A stretch of 64,000 nt of DNA from Dolichospermum sp. DET69 (GCA_017355425.1 CP070233.1:1094501-1158500), one strand, 5' to 3'; counted from the first letter of the stretch, positions 8,868 to 18,742 are shown. Notes: generated by a model not told the origin, from the letters alone. Numbers and translations: made by a program.

Positions 8868-9272
8868 ATGACTGATAAACGCGAACTTTCAGAACAGGAT
8901 ATTTGTACAAAGTATATTTTACCTGCTTTATTGCGTTCAGGGTGGGATATCACCAAGCAAGTCCAAGAACAGGTATATTTTACTGATGGTCGGATTTATG
9001 TTCAAGGGAATCAAACACGCCGGGGAAAGGCGAAAAAAGCCGATTATATTCTTTATTATAAACCGAATATTCCGATTGCTGTTATTGAAGCTAAAAAAAA
9101 TATTTATCCTGTTGGTGCTGGTATGCAACAGGCTTTAAATTATGCAGAAATTTTAGATTTACCTGTGGCTTTTAGTTCTAATGGAGATGGTTTTTTAGAA
9201 CATGATAAATCAGGTTTTTCTCATTTAATTGAACGAGAATTAAAATCTGAGTTATATCAGGTAGCAGCATGA
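8868..9272 (+). pseudogene. Type I restriction subunit R (HsdR), N-terminal fragment
   Basis: 134 codons match the start of HsdR: LSEQDICTKYILPALLRSGW, then the PD-(D/E)xK nuclease core KADYILYY...IAVIEAKK (about residues 57-77) and the QALNYAEILDLPVAFSSNGDG segment. HsdR proteins are normally about 800-1000 residues, with motor and translocase domains. Here homology stops near residue 118 and a short unrelated tail (IERELKSELYQVAA) ends the frame. It is a truncated remnant of a restriction gene; the nuclease core is present but without the motor it cannot act as a type I enzyme. No hsdM or hsdS adjoins it. Confidence 0.8.
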
Positions 9273-9311
9273 TTAAAATTTGTGTTATAATGCAGTGAAA
9301 ATGTTTAAACT

Positions 9312-9590
9312 ATGGAAACTATGCAGACTTATAATCTTATAGATGCTCCCAATAAACATGGTGAAATTTTTGATCAAGCAGCTATTGAACCAGTATTACT
9401 TACTCAAGAATCACAACCTAGTTATGTTATTTTTTCCGTAGAATTATACGAAAAAATGATTAATCAGATACAAGAATTAGAAGATCGGCTTTTGCTAGAA
9501 AAAGCTAAAACTGCTATTAATGAATCACAAATGGTTGGTACGGAGGCTTTTACATCTGCGCTGGAGAGTTTAGCTAATGGCGAAACTTGA
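9312..9590 (+). CDS. Phd/YefM-like antitoxin
   Basis: A 92-residue acidic protein with the N-terminal pattern of Phd/YefM-type antitoxins (a DNA-binding start, then QPSYVIFSVELYEKMINQI, then a Glu-rich helix). It overlaps the following RelE-type toxin gene by 14 bases, the usual antitoxin-first arrangement. It should neutralise the toxin and repress the operon. Two in-frame ATGs (9312, 9321) are possible starts. Confidence 0.72.
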   Translation: METMQTYNLIDAPNKHGEIFDQAAIEPVLLTQESQPSYVIFSVELYEKMINQIQELEDRLLLEKAKTAINESQMVGTEAFTSALESLANGET

Positions 9591-9855
9591 TGGTTTATCA
9601 ACTGTTATGGATTTTTTGAACGGATTACAACCTAAAATAGCGGCGCAAATATCAAAAAAGGTTTTATCTTTAAATGTTGAACCTTTACCAAATGATAGTG
9701 AACAACTATCTGGTTATCAGGGTTTTTATCGAGTAGATAGTGGTGAATATCGAATTGTTTATAGATATTTTCCAGATCAAGATTTAGTCGAAGTGATTTT
9801 AGTAGGTAAGCGTAATGATGATGTTTATAAAAGATTAAAAAGGTTGCTAGGATAA
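9577..9855 (+). CDS. RelE/ParE family toxin
   Basis: A 92-residue basic protein with a RelE-fold signature: LNGLQPKIAAQISKKVLSL helices, then GYQGFYRVDSGEYRIVYRYF and a C-terminal VEVILVGKRNDDVYKRLKRL. RelE toxins cleave mRNA on the ribosome; ParE relatives inhibit gyrase. The motif YRVDSGEYRIVYR and KRNDDVYKR look more RelE-like. It overlaps the antitoxin gene and is followed by a repeat region. Confidence 0.82.
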   Translation: MAKLDGLSTVMDFLNGLQPKIAAQISKKVLSLNVEPLPNDSEQLSGYQGFYRVDSGEYRIVYRYFPDQDLVEVILVGKRNDDVYKRLKRLLG

Positions 9856-9948
9856 ACTTCAAAAATATCCAAAACAAAAATATATCCTAAAAATATATAA
9901 ATATTTTCATGAATTTGTTGGGGTTCTCTCAGGTTATTAATAGAATTT

Positions 9949-10865
9949 GTCTGAATCAGGATGTCCACCGATTAAAGGATTTACAGGATGGAATGTAGAA
10001 TGATTTTGATAATCTCAGTTCAGAAGATGATTAACATAATAATATTATTCAACAATGGATAATTAGTAAATAACATCCTGTAAATCCTCAAATCCTGTAA
10101 ATCCTGATTCAGACAAATAAAATTATTTTGATAATCTCAGTTCAGAAGATGATTAACATAATAATATTATTCAACAATGGATAATTTATAAATAACATCC
10201 TGTAAATCCTCAAATCCTGGATATCCTGATTCAGACAAATAAAATTATTTTGAAAATCTCAATTCAGAAGATGATTAACATAATAATATTATTCAACAAT
10301 GGATAATTTATAAATAACATCCTGTAAATCCTCAAATCCTGGATATCCTGATGCAGACAAATAAAATTATTTTGATAATCTCAGTTCAGAAGATGATTAA
10401 CATAATATTTTTATTCAAAAATGGATAATTAGTAAATAACATCCTGTAAATCCTCAAATCCTGGATATCCTGATTCTGACAAATAAAATGATTTTGATAA
10501 TCTTAATTCAGAAGATGATTAACATAATATTATTCAAAAATGGATAATTGGTAAATAACATCCTGTAAATCCTCAAATCCTGGATATCCTGATTCTGACA
10601 AATAAAATGATTTTGATAATCTTAATTCAGGAGATGATTAACATAATATTATTCAAAAATAGATAATTGGTAAATAACATCCTGTACATCCTTAAATCCT
10701 GAAAATCCTGATTCTGACAAATAAAATGATTTTGATAATCTTAATTCAGAAGATGATTAACATAATATTATTCAAAAATGGATAATTGGTAAATAACATC
10801 CTGTACATCCTTAAATCCTGAAAATCCTGATATGGCTTACGCCACGCTACGCCATCAGACAAATA
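9949..10865. repeat. Tandem array of seven ~119-122-bp units
   Basis: The anchor CAGAAGATGATTAACATA (once with one change) recurs at 10021, 10143, 10265, 10387, 10509, 10628 and 10747, giving periods of 122, 122, 122, 122, 119 and 119. Each unit contains the dispersed motif CATCCTGTAAATCCTCAAAT with a CCTGGATATCCTGATT tail. An inverted copy of the dispersed motif precedes the array at about 9949-9990. Sequence drift rises along the array. No coding frame is conserved across units, and there are no unique spacers, so it is not a CRISPR array. Confidence 0.9.
10832..10855. repeat. 24-base element nested in the last tandem unit
   Basis: ATGGCTTACGCCACGCTACGCCAT interrupts the otherwise continuous CCTGATTCAGAC of the repeat. 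Related copies lie at 32311-32332 and 53178-53201, each also inside another repeat. Confidence 0.75.
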
Positions 10866-10868
10866 AAA

Positions 10869-11288
10869 TTAATTAAACCTACTCAAAAATTCATTAGCAG
10901 TAATAATTTCAATATTCCTAAAAGGATTTAATACCAATAAATCTTGATCACCAGTAATAATAAAGTCAGCATTACCGCTAATTGCTAACTCCAAAAACTT
11001 ATCATCTTTGGAATCACGACAAATAGTAATAGATTCTTTTATTTCTATCAATTCTGACATCTCTACTAGTTTAAGAATAAATTCTTGCTTTTCCTCTACG
11101 GTAAAATATTTGTTAAATTTCTTGCGACTTAAAACTCGATTAAGTTCTAATAATGTTGGTTCTGAATATAAAGTTAATCCCTGTGCTTCTATTTTTTTAA
11201 TTATCTGAAAAGGAGGAGAGTTTTTAATCAGCAATGCACTGACTAAAATATTATTATCTAAGACAAAACGGTTATTCTTCATCATCAT
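10869..11288 (-). CDS. PIN-domain toxin (putative RNase)
   Basis: A 139-residue PIN-family protein. The acidic active-site residues are visible: D in RFVLDNNILVSAL (residue 10), E in SEPTLLELNRVL, D/E in CRDSKDDKFLELA and D in FIITGDQDLL. This matches the PIN-like family of putative toxins (COG1569 type). It overlaps the upstream antitoxin gene by 17 bases. The likely action is cleavage of tRNA or other RNA when not bound by the antitoxin. Confidence 0.85.
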   Translation of the reverse strand: MMMKNNRFVLDNNILVSALLIKNSPPFQIIKKIEAQGLTLYSEPTLLELNRVLSRKKFNKYFTVEEKQEFILKLVEMSELIEIKESITICRDSKDDKFLELAISGNADFIITGDQDLLVLNPFRNIEIITANEFLSRFN

Positions 11289-11496
11289 CTAAAATCGCCT
11301 GTAATATCTCTGGTGTCAAACCTCTCTTTTCAGCTTTATCAGCAATTTCGTCCATCACTTGACTAAGAGTTTTATTAGCCAAATCAGGTTGAAAAAACAA
11401 CTTAATTATGACACTTAGTTTTTGTTGTTTGTTAACTTCTGCCTCTCGATAAGCTTTCGCTACTTCATTATCAACATTAATAGTAATTGTTTCCAT
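11272..11496 (-). CDS. Antitoxin of the PIN toxin
   Basis: A 74-residue acidic protein beginning METITINVDNEVAKAYREA, typical of antitoxins paired with COG1569 PIN toxins. It has a beta strand and helix for DNA binding and an acidic C-terminus (ILDDDEE) for toxin binding. AGGAG lies 7 bases before ATG 11496. It is first in the two-gene operon. Confidence 0.75.
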   Translation of the reverse strand: METITINVDNEVAKAYREAEVNKQQKLSVIIKLFFQPDLANKTLSQVMDEIADKAEKRGLTPEILQAILDDDEE

Positions 11497-11643
11497 CTCA
11501 AACTCCTAGATTTGATACAAAAGACAATTGCCTTTATATTCCTATTTTACCATGATCTTGCAAACACCACGCACAACTGGATAAAAATCTTATATAGCTT
11601 GCTTCCTAAAGGATATTACCCCTACAGCATCACTAAAAATCAA

Positions 11644-11690
11644 TATCCTGTAAATCCTCAAATCCTGGATATCCTGATTCTGACAAATAA
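11644..11690. repeat. Dispersed CATCCTGTAAATCC-type repeat
   Basis: A single copy of the motif that makes up the 9.9-10.9 kb array (TATCCTGTAAATCCTCAAAT then CCTGGATATCCTGATT). It lies directly at the 3' end of the photolyase gene; the stop codon follows at its edge. Confidence 0.8.
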
Positions 11691-13121
11691 TTAACTAACA
11701 GCTTTTTGTTGCTGATATATTTGCTTAAATAAAGCTTGCTGTTTTTGATGATCAACAATAGGTTGAGGGTAATTTCCAATATATAATGGGGGAATTTTCC
11801 CAGTTACTAAATATCCCGTATCTACAGAACGCAATTCTGGTACCCATTGACGAATATATTCAGCTTCTGCATCAAATTTTTGCGTTTGACTCGCTGGGTT
11901 AAAGATGCGTAATGGTTGGGGGTCCATACCACTAGAGGCACTCCATTGCCAACCTCCATTATTAGCAGATAAATCACCATCAATGAGTTTCTGCATAAAA
12001 TATTTTTCTCCCCATTGAGGATTAATCATTAAATCTTTAGTCAAAAAACTGGCAACTATCATTCTACATCTATTGTGCATCCAGCCAGTTTCATTTAATT
12101 GACGCATGGCAGCATCAACTATAGGATAACCTGTTTTCCCCTCACACCAAGCTTGAAAATATGTTTCATTATTTCGCCAAGGGAATGTTTTAAAAGTATC
12201 TCTATATGCACCATCAGCTAATGCTGGAAAATGGTACATACAGTGCTGATAAAATTCCCGCCATGCTAATTCTTTTTGCCATGTTTGGATACTGGCATTT
12301 ACTTCATCACTATTACTATTTACTAAGGCTTCTATGGTAGTTTGCCAAATATTTCTAATCCCAATAACACCAAATTTCAAAGCTGCACTTAATTGAGATG
12401 TCCCATCAATTGCGGGAAAATTCCGCTGTTCTTCATATTCATTAATAGCAGATGTTGTAAAGTTCTCTAATCGTTCTTGTGCTGCTAATTCTCCAGGAGA
12501 AATTATTAATTCTGCATCCCAAATAAAACCTAAATCTTCAGCAGAAGGTAAATTAATTGTTCCTGCTTGTTGAGCAATTTCTTGTTCTTTCTCTGTTAAA
12601 CCTGCAATATTTTCTAAAATTTGTACTGGTTTAGCCTTTGGTTTAGTAATCCAATTTTTCCAGAAAGGAGTATAAATCGTGTATGGAGTTTTTGCCCCGG
12701 TAAAAATTTCTTGTGGTGAGTGAAGTAATTGATCCCAATTTTGATTAAGAAACTCAATTCCGATAGTTTTTAAAGCTTCAATTACTGCTAAATCTCGTGT
12801 TTGTGAATAAGGTTCAACATCCCAATTCCAAAATACTGCTTTTGCTGTTAATGCTGCTGCTAATTGGGGAATTGCAATCACAGGATCATTTTGCAAAATC
12901 AATAATTGACTACCTGCTTGCTGATATCTTTTCTGGAGTGCTTGCAAACAGCCAATCATATATTTTACCCTAGCTGGGGCAATATCATCATGTTGGAGAA
13001 TCTGAGGATCTAGACAAAATACACCCACAATTTTTGCACTTTTTTCTCTGGCCGCAGCTAGTCCTGTATGATCAGAAATGCGTAAATCTCGACGATGCCA
13101 AAACAGAATTAGATCAGACAT
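11691..13121 (-). CDS. phr: Cyclobutane pyrimidine dimer photolyase (class I)
   Basis: A 476-residue DNA photolyase that repairs UV pyrimidine dimers with light. The N-terminal antenna domain starts [18 protein letters not shown]. The C-terminal FAD-binding domain has [31 protein letters not shown] and [16 protein letters not shown], near residues 330-420. Length and motif order are those of 8-HDF-type bacterial photolyases, as expected for cyanobacteria. The gene is alone on the minus strand and ends in a dispersed repeat. Confidence 0.93.
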   Translation of the reverse strand: MSDLILFWHRRDLRISDHTGLAAAREKSAKIVGVFCLDPQILQHDDIAPARVKYMIGCLQALQKRYQQAGSQLLILQNDPVIAIPQLAAALTAKAVFWNWDVEPYSQTRDLAVIEALKTIGIEFLNQNWDQLLHSPQEIFTGAKTPYTIYTPFWKNWITKPKAKPVQILENIAGLTEKEQEIAQQAGTINLPSAEDLGFIWDAELIISPGELAAQERLENFTTSAINEYEEQRNFPAIDGTSQLSAALKFGVIGIRNIWQTTIEALVNSNSDEVNASIQTWQKELAWREFYQHCMYHFPALADGAYRDTFKTFPWRNNETYFQAWCEGKTGYPIVDAAMRQLNETGWMHNRCRMIVASFLTKDLMINPQWGEKYFMQKLIDGDLSANNGGWQWSASSGMDPQPLRIFNPASQTQKFDAEAEYIRQWVPELRSVDTGYLVTGKIPPLYIGNYPQPIVDHQKQQALFKQIYQQQKAVS

Positions 13122-13243
13122 GGAATATTAATATAGTTCTTATGTACTAAATTAGATTATACCAATTTTATGTAAGGCTGCACAAAATAATCATCAACCG
13201 TATTCATCTGCGTTTATTTGCGTTTATCTGCGGTCAAATATTC

Positions 13244-14518
13244 TTAAAATGTTACAGGATTACACCAAGTTTCCACCACCCGACCTGTAATTTCTTGTCC
13301 AAACCAAGGTGTATTATAGGAAAGTGTGTGGAGATTTGCTTTGTTTACATTCCAGATTTTTTGAGGATCAAATAATGTTAATTCGGCTTTTTCACCGGGT
13401 TGAATTGGTTTAATTTCTTGTTGTAAACAAGCTGCTGGTTGATGACTCAAAACGCGCCATAATTCTAAAGCTGTAAATTCGCCGGTGGTGACAAGATTTT
13501 GCCATAGTAGGGGTAATGCTAATTCTAAACCAATTGCTCCCGGTGGTGATTCTGCAAAGGCTTGAACTTTTTCTTCATAAGTATAGGGTGCGTGATCAAT
13601 TGCGATCGCATTTATTACCCCGGTTCTTACAGCGTCCCGCAAGCATATCATATCTTGGTGATTTCCCAAAGGCGGATCTAAATGTAAGGATGTATGATAA
13701 CTTCTCATAGATGTTGTATCGAGTAAAACGTGCATCCAAGTGGTACTAGCAGTAATCGGCACACCTTGAGATTTTGCCTGAGCAATTAATTCTACACTAC
13801 GAGCAGTAGAAACACGCATAATATGGACTGGTGTACCAATATCAGCGACCAATTCTAATAATGCGGCAATAGCAGTTGTTTCTGCACTATAGGGTAGAGG
13901 GGATAATCCAATCCGCAAGGCTTCTGCACCTTCTCTTATTGTCCCATTAGCCGCTAAATGGCGATCGCATGGCCAAAAAGCCACCGGTTTGCCAAAGGGT
14001 TGAAGATACTCTAAAACCCGTCTAACTATCCCCAAATTGTCCCAAGGTTTAGCATCAGTAAAACCCACAACCCCCGCTGCGGCTAAATCGGCTACTTCTG
14101 TTAATTGTTTACCTGCTAAATCTAAGGTAATTGCCCCCCAAATATGCAGATGGGGACAAGGTTTTTGCCGATCTCTGTGTTGCTGTAACTGTGTGACTAG
14201 CGCAGGTTTATCAATGGCTGGTAATGTATCTGGCAAAACACCAACTCTAGTAAAACCACCAGCAGCAGCGGATTGGAGGAAAGAACTTAAAGTTTCTCGT
14301 TCTTCAAATCCAGGTTCGCCGGAATGACTATATAAATCAACCAATCCAGCCCCAAGAACTAAGCCTTGACAATCACGAATAGAGGTATCAGCACTAATAT
14401 CTGTAATTTGTGGAGCGATAGCTTGAATATAACCGTCAATAATTAATACATCTGCTATTGTGTCAGTATGCTGGACAGGATCAATTACTCTTACTTGTTT
14501 TAATAGTTCTTTAGTCAT
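13244..14518 (-). CDS. Dihydroorotase-like protein, probably non-catalytic (PyrX type)
   Basis: A 424-residue member of the class I dihydroorotase family, aligned along its length (GLVDLYSHSGEPGFEERET, IDHAPYTYEEK, GIGLELALPL-like block). The zinc site is degraded. The usual HxH of the first strand is YSH, the Arg of LRxPG is Gly, the HCED His is replaced in FWPCDRH, and the His of the HVST motif is Arg (IMRVST). Loss of several ligands predicts no dihydroorotase activity. In other bacteria such PyrC-prime/PyrX proteins are structural partners of aspartate carbamoyltransferase, and cyanobacteria often carry a second, true pyrC elsewhere. No pyrB is adjacent. Confidence 0.85.
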   Translation of the reverse strand: MTKELLKQVRVIDPVQHTDTIADVLIIDGYIQAIAPQITDISADTSIRDCQGLVLGAGLVDLYSHSGEPGFEERETLSSFLQSAAAGGFTRVGVLPDTLPAIDKPALVTQLQQHRDRQKPCPHLHIWGAITLDLAGKQLTEVADLAAAGVVGFTDAKPWDNLGIVRRVLEYLQPFGKPVAFWPCDRHLAANGTIREGAEALRIGLSPLPYSAETTAIAALLELVADIGTPVHIMRVSTARSVELIAQAKSQGVPITASTTWMHVLLDTTSMRSYHTSLHLDPPLGNHQDMICLRDAVRTGVINAIAIDHAPYTYEEKVQAFAESPPGAIGLELALPLLWQNLVTTGEFTALELWRVLSHQPAACLQQEIKPIQPGEKAELTLFDPQKIWNVNKANLHTLSYNTPWFGQEITGRVVETWCNPVTF

Positions 14519-14675
14519 GAAAAATATTACTTACCGATGCTATTTAGCCGTTCTCCATCTTACAGTAGATAAGTAGTTGGACAAAATTAAATTCACTCCT
14601 GGGGAGAGGGAAATGTTAACTCGGAACAGGAAGACAATCCGTTTAATTCATTTTATCTGGTTCAATGAAAATAGT

Positions 14676-14703
14676 AACTCCCTGGCTACGTAAACCAGGA
14701 GTT
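14676..14703. terminator. Hairpin between the PHP and dihydroorotase-like genes
   Basis: AACTCCCTGG at 14676-14685 pairs with CCAGGAGTT at 14695-14703, with one bulge. It sits upstream of the PHP gene end and could end transcription of the PHP or PyrX-like gene, though no strong T tract is present. Confidence 0.4.
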
Positions 14704-14723
14704 AAAAGGAGATAAATACAGAT

Positions 14724-15410
14724 TTATAGCCTTTGCAGTAAATTTGCACCGTGTGTATCAGTACCACAGGTGTTCAATAAATCGAATTTTTCCGCTAACT
14801 GTTGTACTTCCTCTGTTTCCACAACACTAGGTTTCCAAGGTTTGGGGTTAGTGTAAGCGTAGAACGTCTCAACACCATCAATAGCAACATCCGCAGCCGC
14901 AGGAATCAGGTCAAAATGCGATCGCCTGTACCGGGCTGGGTGAGCAAGTACCGCTAGTCCTCCCGCTTCGTGAATAGCTGTAATCACGTTAACTGCTTGA
15001 TAAGCCTTACCTACACTAGGTATTTTTTGTAAATAAGGCTTCATGCTGGGGTGTTCTGACTCAAAAGCATAAGCCAGAATGTGGACTTCAATATCTAGCA
15101 AATTGGCATTAATTTCTACACCACTCCACAGATGAGGAGGATGAGTATCAGGATTACTCCTTTTCCAATCTTCTAGCCAAACCAGGGCTGACTGGTAGCC
15201 ACTGATACTATGATGATCAGTGATTGCTAGACCTCTTAAGCCAATTGCGATCGCTTGACTCATCAACTCACTCGGTTCTAGTTTGCCATCCGAGTGAACC
15301 GTGTGCATATGAAAATTAAATAACTTGGGACAACTTTGGGCATCAATGCGTTGGAATACTTGCTTTAGTAGTTCCTTAGAAACAGTAGTCCGGGCAAAAT
15401 TTATAACCAT
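14724..15410 (-). CDS. PHP domain metal-dependent phosphoesterase
   Basis: A 228-residue PHP-family protein. The metal-binding motifs are in order: FHMHTVHSDGKL (about residues 33-44), ITDHHSISG (63-71), AHPARYRR and a final CGTDTHGANL. These match the TrpH/YciV (RNase AM-like) group, which hydrolyse phosphodiester bonds at 5' ends of RNA or nucleotides. The family's substrate in cyanobacteria is unproven. It is monocistronic. Confidence 0.85.
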   Translation of the reverse strand: MVINFARTTVSKELLKQVFQRIDAQSCPKLFNFHMHTVHSDGKLEPSELMSQAIAIGLRGLAITDHHSISGYQSALVWLEDWKRSNPDTHPPHLWSGVEINANLLDIEVHILAYAFESEHPSMKPYLQKIPSVGKAYQAVNVITAIHEAGGLAVLAHPARYRRSHFDLIPAAADVAIDGVETFYAYTNPKPWKPSVVETEEVQQLAEKFDLLNTCGTDTHGANLLQRL

Positions 15411-15650
15411 AACCCTCTACACAAAAATTACATTCTTCTCAAAACACCAACACGCCACACTTATTAATGAGATATAACCAATACCACTAACTAGTAACTA
15501 CAGATACTTCCTCAACTGCACTAATTGATTTTTGCAATATGTTAAGACTACGTTAGCAAATATTAACGCTGATGGCGATGAGTATTTTTGATTACTTCCA
15601 TCAAGGGAATATAAATTTTGCGTATGGGTTCTATCTATTTACCATTATTA

Positions 15651-16676
15651 TCACAACAAACCGACTAATTCACCGGCTCCAGTCACAACTTCACCAATCA
15701 CATTAGCGGAGATATCCTGGGATTGAAAATGACTAATTACCTGTGCTGCTTCCTGGGGTGGAACTAATAACACAAAGCCGATACCCATATTGAATGTATT
15801 ATACATAGCTTCAGCACTAACAGAACCAGCAGCAGCTAACCAATGGAATACAGGCGGAATAGTCCAACTATCAGGTATCATTTTAATTGATTGACCTGTA
15901 CTTAAACATCTAGGTAAATTTTCTGGTAAACCCCCACCAGTAATGTGAGCCATGCCATGAATTTCCAAACCTGATTGCAACGCTGCTAAAACAGATTTTA
16001 CATAAATGCGTGTAGGTGTGAGGCAAGTTTCTCCAATAGATTCACCATTTAATAAATCTGGGGTATCAGTCCAAGCAAAACCACCATCAGATACAATTTT
16101 TCTGACCAAACTCAAACCATTACTATGAACACCCGTACTAGCTAGACCAATAGCTACATCACCCACCTGCACCTGAGAACCATCGAGCATTCGGCTTTTT
16201 TCCACAATTCCCACACAAAAACCAGCCAAGTCATATTCACCAACTTGGTAAAAACCGGGCATTTCTGCCGTTTCTCCCCCCAATAAGGCCGAACCTGCCA
16301 ATTTACAACCGGTAGCTATCCCCGCAACTACCTGAGTTAATTGTTCCTTATCTAATTTACCCGTAGCCACATAATCTAGAAAAAATAGCGGTTCTGCACC
16401 TGATGTCAACACATCATTAACGCACATCCCCACTAAATCTATACCAACAGTGTCATGACGGTTGAGAATTTGGGCTATTTTTAGTTTTGTCCCCACACCA
16501 TCTGTTCCCGAAACCAAAACTGGTTCTTTATAACCTGTGGGGAGTTGAAAGCAGCCTCCAAAGCCACCCAGCCCCCCCAAGACCTCTTTTCTAAAGGTGC
16601 TTTGAACCAAATTGCGAATTTGATCTACAAAAGCTCTACCCGCTTCTACATCAACGCCTGCATCCCGATAATCCAT
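15651..16676 (-). CDS. purM: Phosphoribosylformylglycinamidine cyclo-ligase PurM
   Basis: A 341-residue AIR synthetase, which closes the imidazole ring in purine synthesis using ATP. Family blocks are complete: [13 protein letters not shown] at the start, [13 protein letters not shown] near residue 56, [24 protein letters not shown] near 134 and [13 protein letters not shown] near 244. Length is standard. The gene stands alone; the gaps on both sides have no genes apart from remnants. Confidence 0.96.
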   Translation of the reverse strand: MDYRDAGVDVEAGRAFVDQIRNLVQSTFRKEVLGGLGGFGGCFQLPTGYKEPVLVSGTDGVGTKLKIAQILNRHDTVGIDLVGMCVNDVLTSGAEPLFFLDYVATGKLDKEQLTQVVAGIATGCKLAGSALLGGETAEMPGFYQVGEYDLAGFCVGIVEKSRMLDGSQVQVGDVAIGLASTGVHSNGLSLVRKIVSDGGFAWTDTPDLLNGESIGETCLTPTRIYVKSVLAALQSGLEIHGMAHITGGGLPENLPRCLSTGQSIKMIPDSWTIPPVFHWLAAAGSVSAEAMYNTFNMGIGFVLLVPPQEAAQVISHFQSQDISANVIGEVVTGAGELVGLL

Positions 16677-16920
16677 GCCTAACTACACCGTTATCAATTC
16701 ATAATTCAGGTTATTATTATCACACAATTTAGGTTTTAAAGACCTTCTTTGATAATTTGTGACAAATTCAAGTCAACCATTGTAATCTAAATTATAGCAA
16801 GAACATTATATACTTATTGTGGGGTGGGCATCCTGCCTGCCCATGTTATATTTAATTATGCCTACTTACTTGTAATAAATAGGTCAGATATTAAGAAGGA
16901 ATAATTACTAATTATTTTCA

Positions 16921-17046
16921 TTAATCTGGAGCTTCTTTGTGATTATTCATCGTTTTGATCATAATCCTATCTCTTCCCTCCTGTTTCGCTTGATATAGAG
17001 CTTTATCTGCCGCAATTAAAAGTTTATATAAATATTTGTAATTAAT
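16921..17046 (-). pseudogene. C-terminal remnant of a GGDEF (diguanylate cyclase) gene
   Basis: On the minus strand an open stretch ending at TAA 16921 reads LLIAADKALYQAKQEGRDRI, the characteristic end of GGDEF domains, followed by a short tail. No start, no GGEEF motif and no upstream domain remain, so it is a relic of a c-di-GMP synthase gene. It is bordered by palindromic repeats at 17078-17192. Confidence 0.7.
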
Positions 17047-17077
17047 AGTTAATTTTTGTAAATAAAAAAATTTGCTA

Positions 17078-17192
17078 CACTAGTACAGCACGGCGTAAAT
17101 AAAACAACCATTCTCAATCGCCAAAAAGCTTACGCCATATTATTTTTGACTTTTGACTTTTGACTTTTGACTTTCGCCTTGCGGTACTAGTG
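17078..17192. repeat. Palindrome-ended repeat with TTTTGAC tandem units
   Basis: The 9-base inverted ends CACTAGTAC (17078-17086) and GTACTAGTG (17184-17192) enclose an inner stem GGCGTAA/TTACGCC and four tandem TTTTGAC-type heptamers. It looks like a small MITE-type insertion. The gap from 16677 to 16920 shows a hairpin (GGTGGGCATCCTGCCTGCCCA) but no gene. Confidence 0.6.
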
Positions 17193-17227
17193 CTATAATG
17201 ATTAAGTTTTATTTTTAATCGCTAAAA

Positions 17228-18742
17228 ATGACAAAAATTGGTCAACTCACCCAATTTTATTATACAGCACAGCACAAGCCCAACCAGTTAATTTATGGCA
17301 GTGGGCAAACCGCAGTGATTACAGGGTGGATGGTGAAGCAAGCGATCGCTAAACATCTACAATCAAATGAATATGCTGTAATTGGACAGTTATACTCACC
17401 AACCAGGGGTATAAATTTACTAATTCGCAATTTATTACTAAATCCTCATGTTCACTATTTAGTTATTCTCAATGCCACCAAAGAAGATAAAAATGCTGGT
17501 GCTTGTCAATGTTTAGGCGATTTTTTCCGTCATGGTGTGGAAGAAAATATTAGTGATGCTGGGCGAAAATCTTGGGTAATTCGTTCTGATATTCCTGGTT
17601 ATATTGATATTGATATTGATATAAATGCCTTGGAAAAATTACGAAGTTCTGTAGAAATTCAAGACGCAATATCAATTTCTGATGCTGTCGAAAAAATTCA
17701 ATATTACGCCCAAAAAGAAACAGTTGTACCTTGGGGAATACCTGAAGAATTTCCCATGATTACAGTTGAACCGACAGTTTTTCCAGGAACACGCTATGGA
17801 CATAGAATAGAAGGGAAAACCATAGCAGAAACTTGGGTAAAAATCATTCACAGGATTAAAACAACGGGAACAATTAGACCAACTGGTTATGATGGTAAAT
17901 GGCAAGAATTGATAGATTTAATGGCAGTTGTTACTGATGAACCTGAAGATTTCTATTTTCCTGAACCCAATTATTTACCCATAGATAGAGGCTTTTTAGA
18001 GGAATATATTTCGCAAATTTTAGATGACGCACCTAATCAAGAAGGAGTAAAATACACTTATGGGCAACGTTTGCGTTCTTGGTTTGGACGTGATCAAATT
18101 GAAAAAGTTATAAATAAATTAGCAAATGATATAGATTCCGCTAGGGCTGTGATGTCTTTATGGGATGCTAGTCAAGATGATAATGATAACCCACCTTGTC
18201 TGAATCATATTTGGGTGAGAATAGTTGATCATGAATTATCTTTAACAGCAACTTTTCGTAGTAATGATATGTTCTCAGCTTGGCCAGCAAATGCAATGGG
18301 ATTAAGGGCTTTACAAAAATATATTTATAATTCTTTAGTTAAAAAAACTGATCATACATTGAAAATGGGGGCATTAATAACCATTAGTCAAAGCGCCCAT
18401 ATTTATGATGATTGTTTTGAAAATGTAGAAAATGTGATTAAATCCCAATATACTAAAATTGCCCAGAGAAAAGATTATTTTGATCCTGCTGGTAGTTTTA
18501 TTATTACTGTACAGAATAATAGTATTATTGTAGAACATACAACGCCTGGTTCTGGAGAAGTAGTTAATTGTTATTCAGGCAAATCCGCACATAAACTTTC
18601 CCAGCAAATCTTTACAGATTGTCCTGGTTTACAAGTTTCCCATGCAATGTATTTAGGTGTGGAATTGCAAAAAGCGGAAGTTGCTTTGGTAATGAAAGAA
18701 CAGTTTATTTATGAACAGGATAGACCTTTTAAAAGAATCTAA
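17228..18742 (+). CDS. Thymidylate-synthase-like protein with N-terminal DUF4346-type domain
   Basis: A 504-residue two-domain protein. The N-terminal ~190 residues (YAVIGQLYSPTRGINLLIRN, ILNATKEDKNAGACQCLGDF) resemble the DUF4346 domain, related to the methyltransferase MtrA subunit. The C-terminal half carries ThyA-like marks: NPPC with Cys 324 at the catalytic position, then FRSNDMFSAWPANA, matching the dUMP-binding RSxD-xxLG-PFN block. Canonical ThyA is about 265 residues without this fusion, and cyanobacteria commonly use ThyX for dTMP. The fused domain suggests a different methyl or hydroxymethyl transfer to a pyrimidine, but the substrate is unknown. It is monocistronic. Confidence 0.7.
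   Translation: MTKIGQLTQFYYTAQHKPNQLIYGSGQTAVITGWMVKQAIAKHLQSNEYAVIGQLYSPTRGINLLIRNLLLNPHVHYLVILNATKEDKNAGACQCLGDFFRHGVEENISDAGRKSWVIRSDIPGYIDIDIDINALEKLRSSVEIQDAISISDAVEKIQYYAQKETVVPWGIPEEFPMITVEPTVFPGTRYGHRIEGKTIAETWVKIIHRIKTTGTIRPTGYDGKWQELIDLMAVVTDEPEDFYFPEPNYLPIDRGFLEEYISQILDDAPNQEGVKYTYGQRLRSWFGRDQIEKVINKLANDIDSARAVMSLWDASQDDNDNPPCLNHIWVRIVDHELSLTATFRSNDMFSAWPANAMGLRALQKYIYNSLVKKTDHTLKMGALITISQSAHIYDDCFENVENVIKSQYTKIAQRKDYFDPAGSFIITVQNNSIIVEHTTPGSGEVVNCYSGKSAHKLSQQIFTDCPGLQVSHAMYLGVELQKAEVALVMKEQFIYEQDRPFKRI

Noticed and set aside
9949-10865. Possible CRISPR array
   Set aside because: Units are ~120 bp and similar along their whole length; there are no short repeats with unique spacers and no cas genes.
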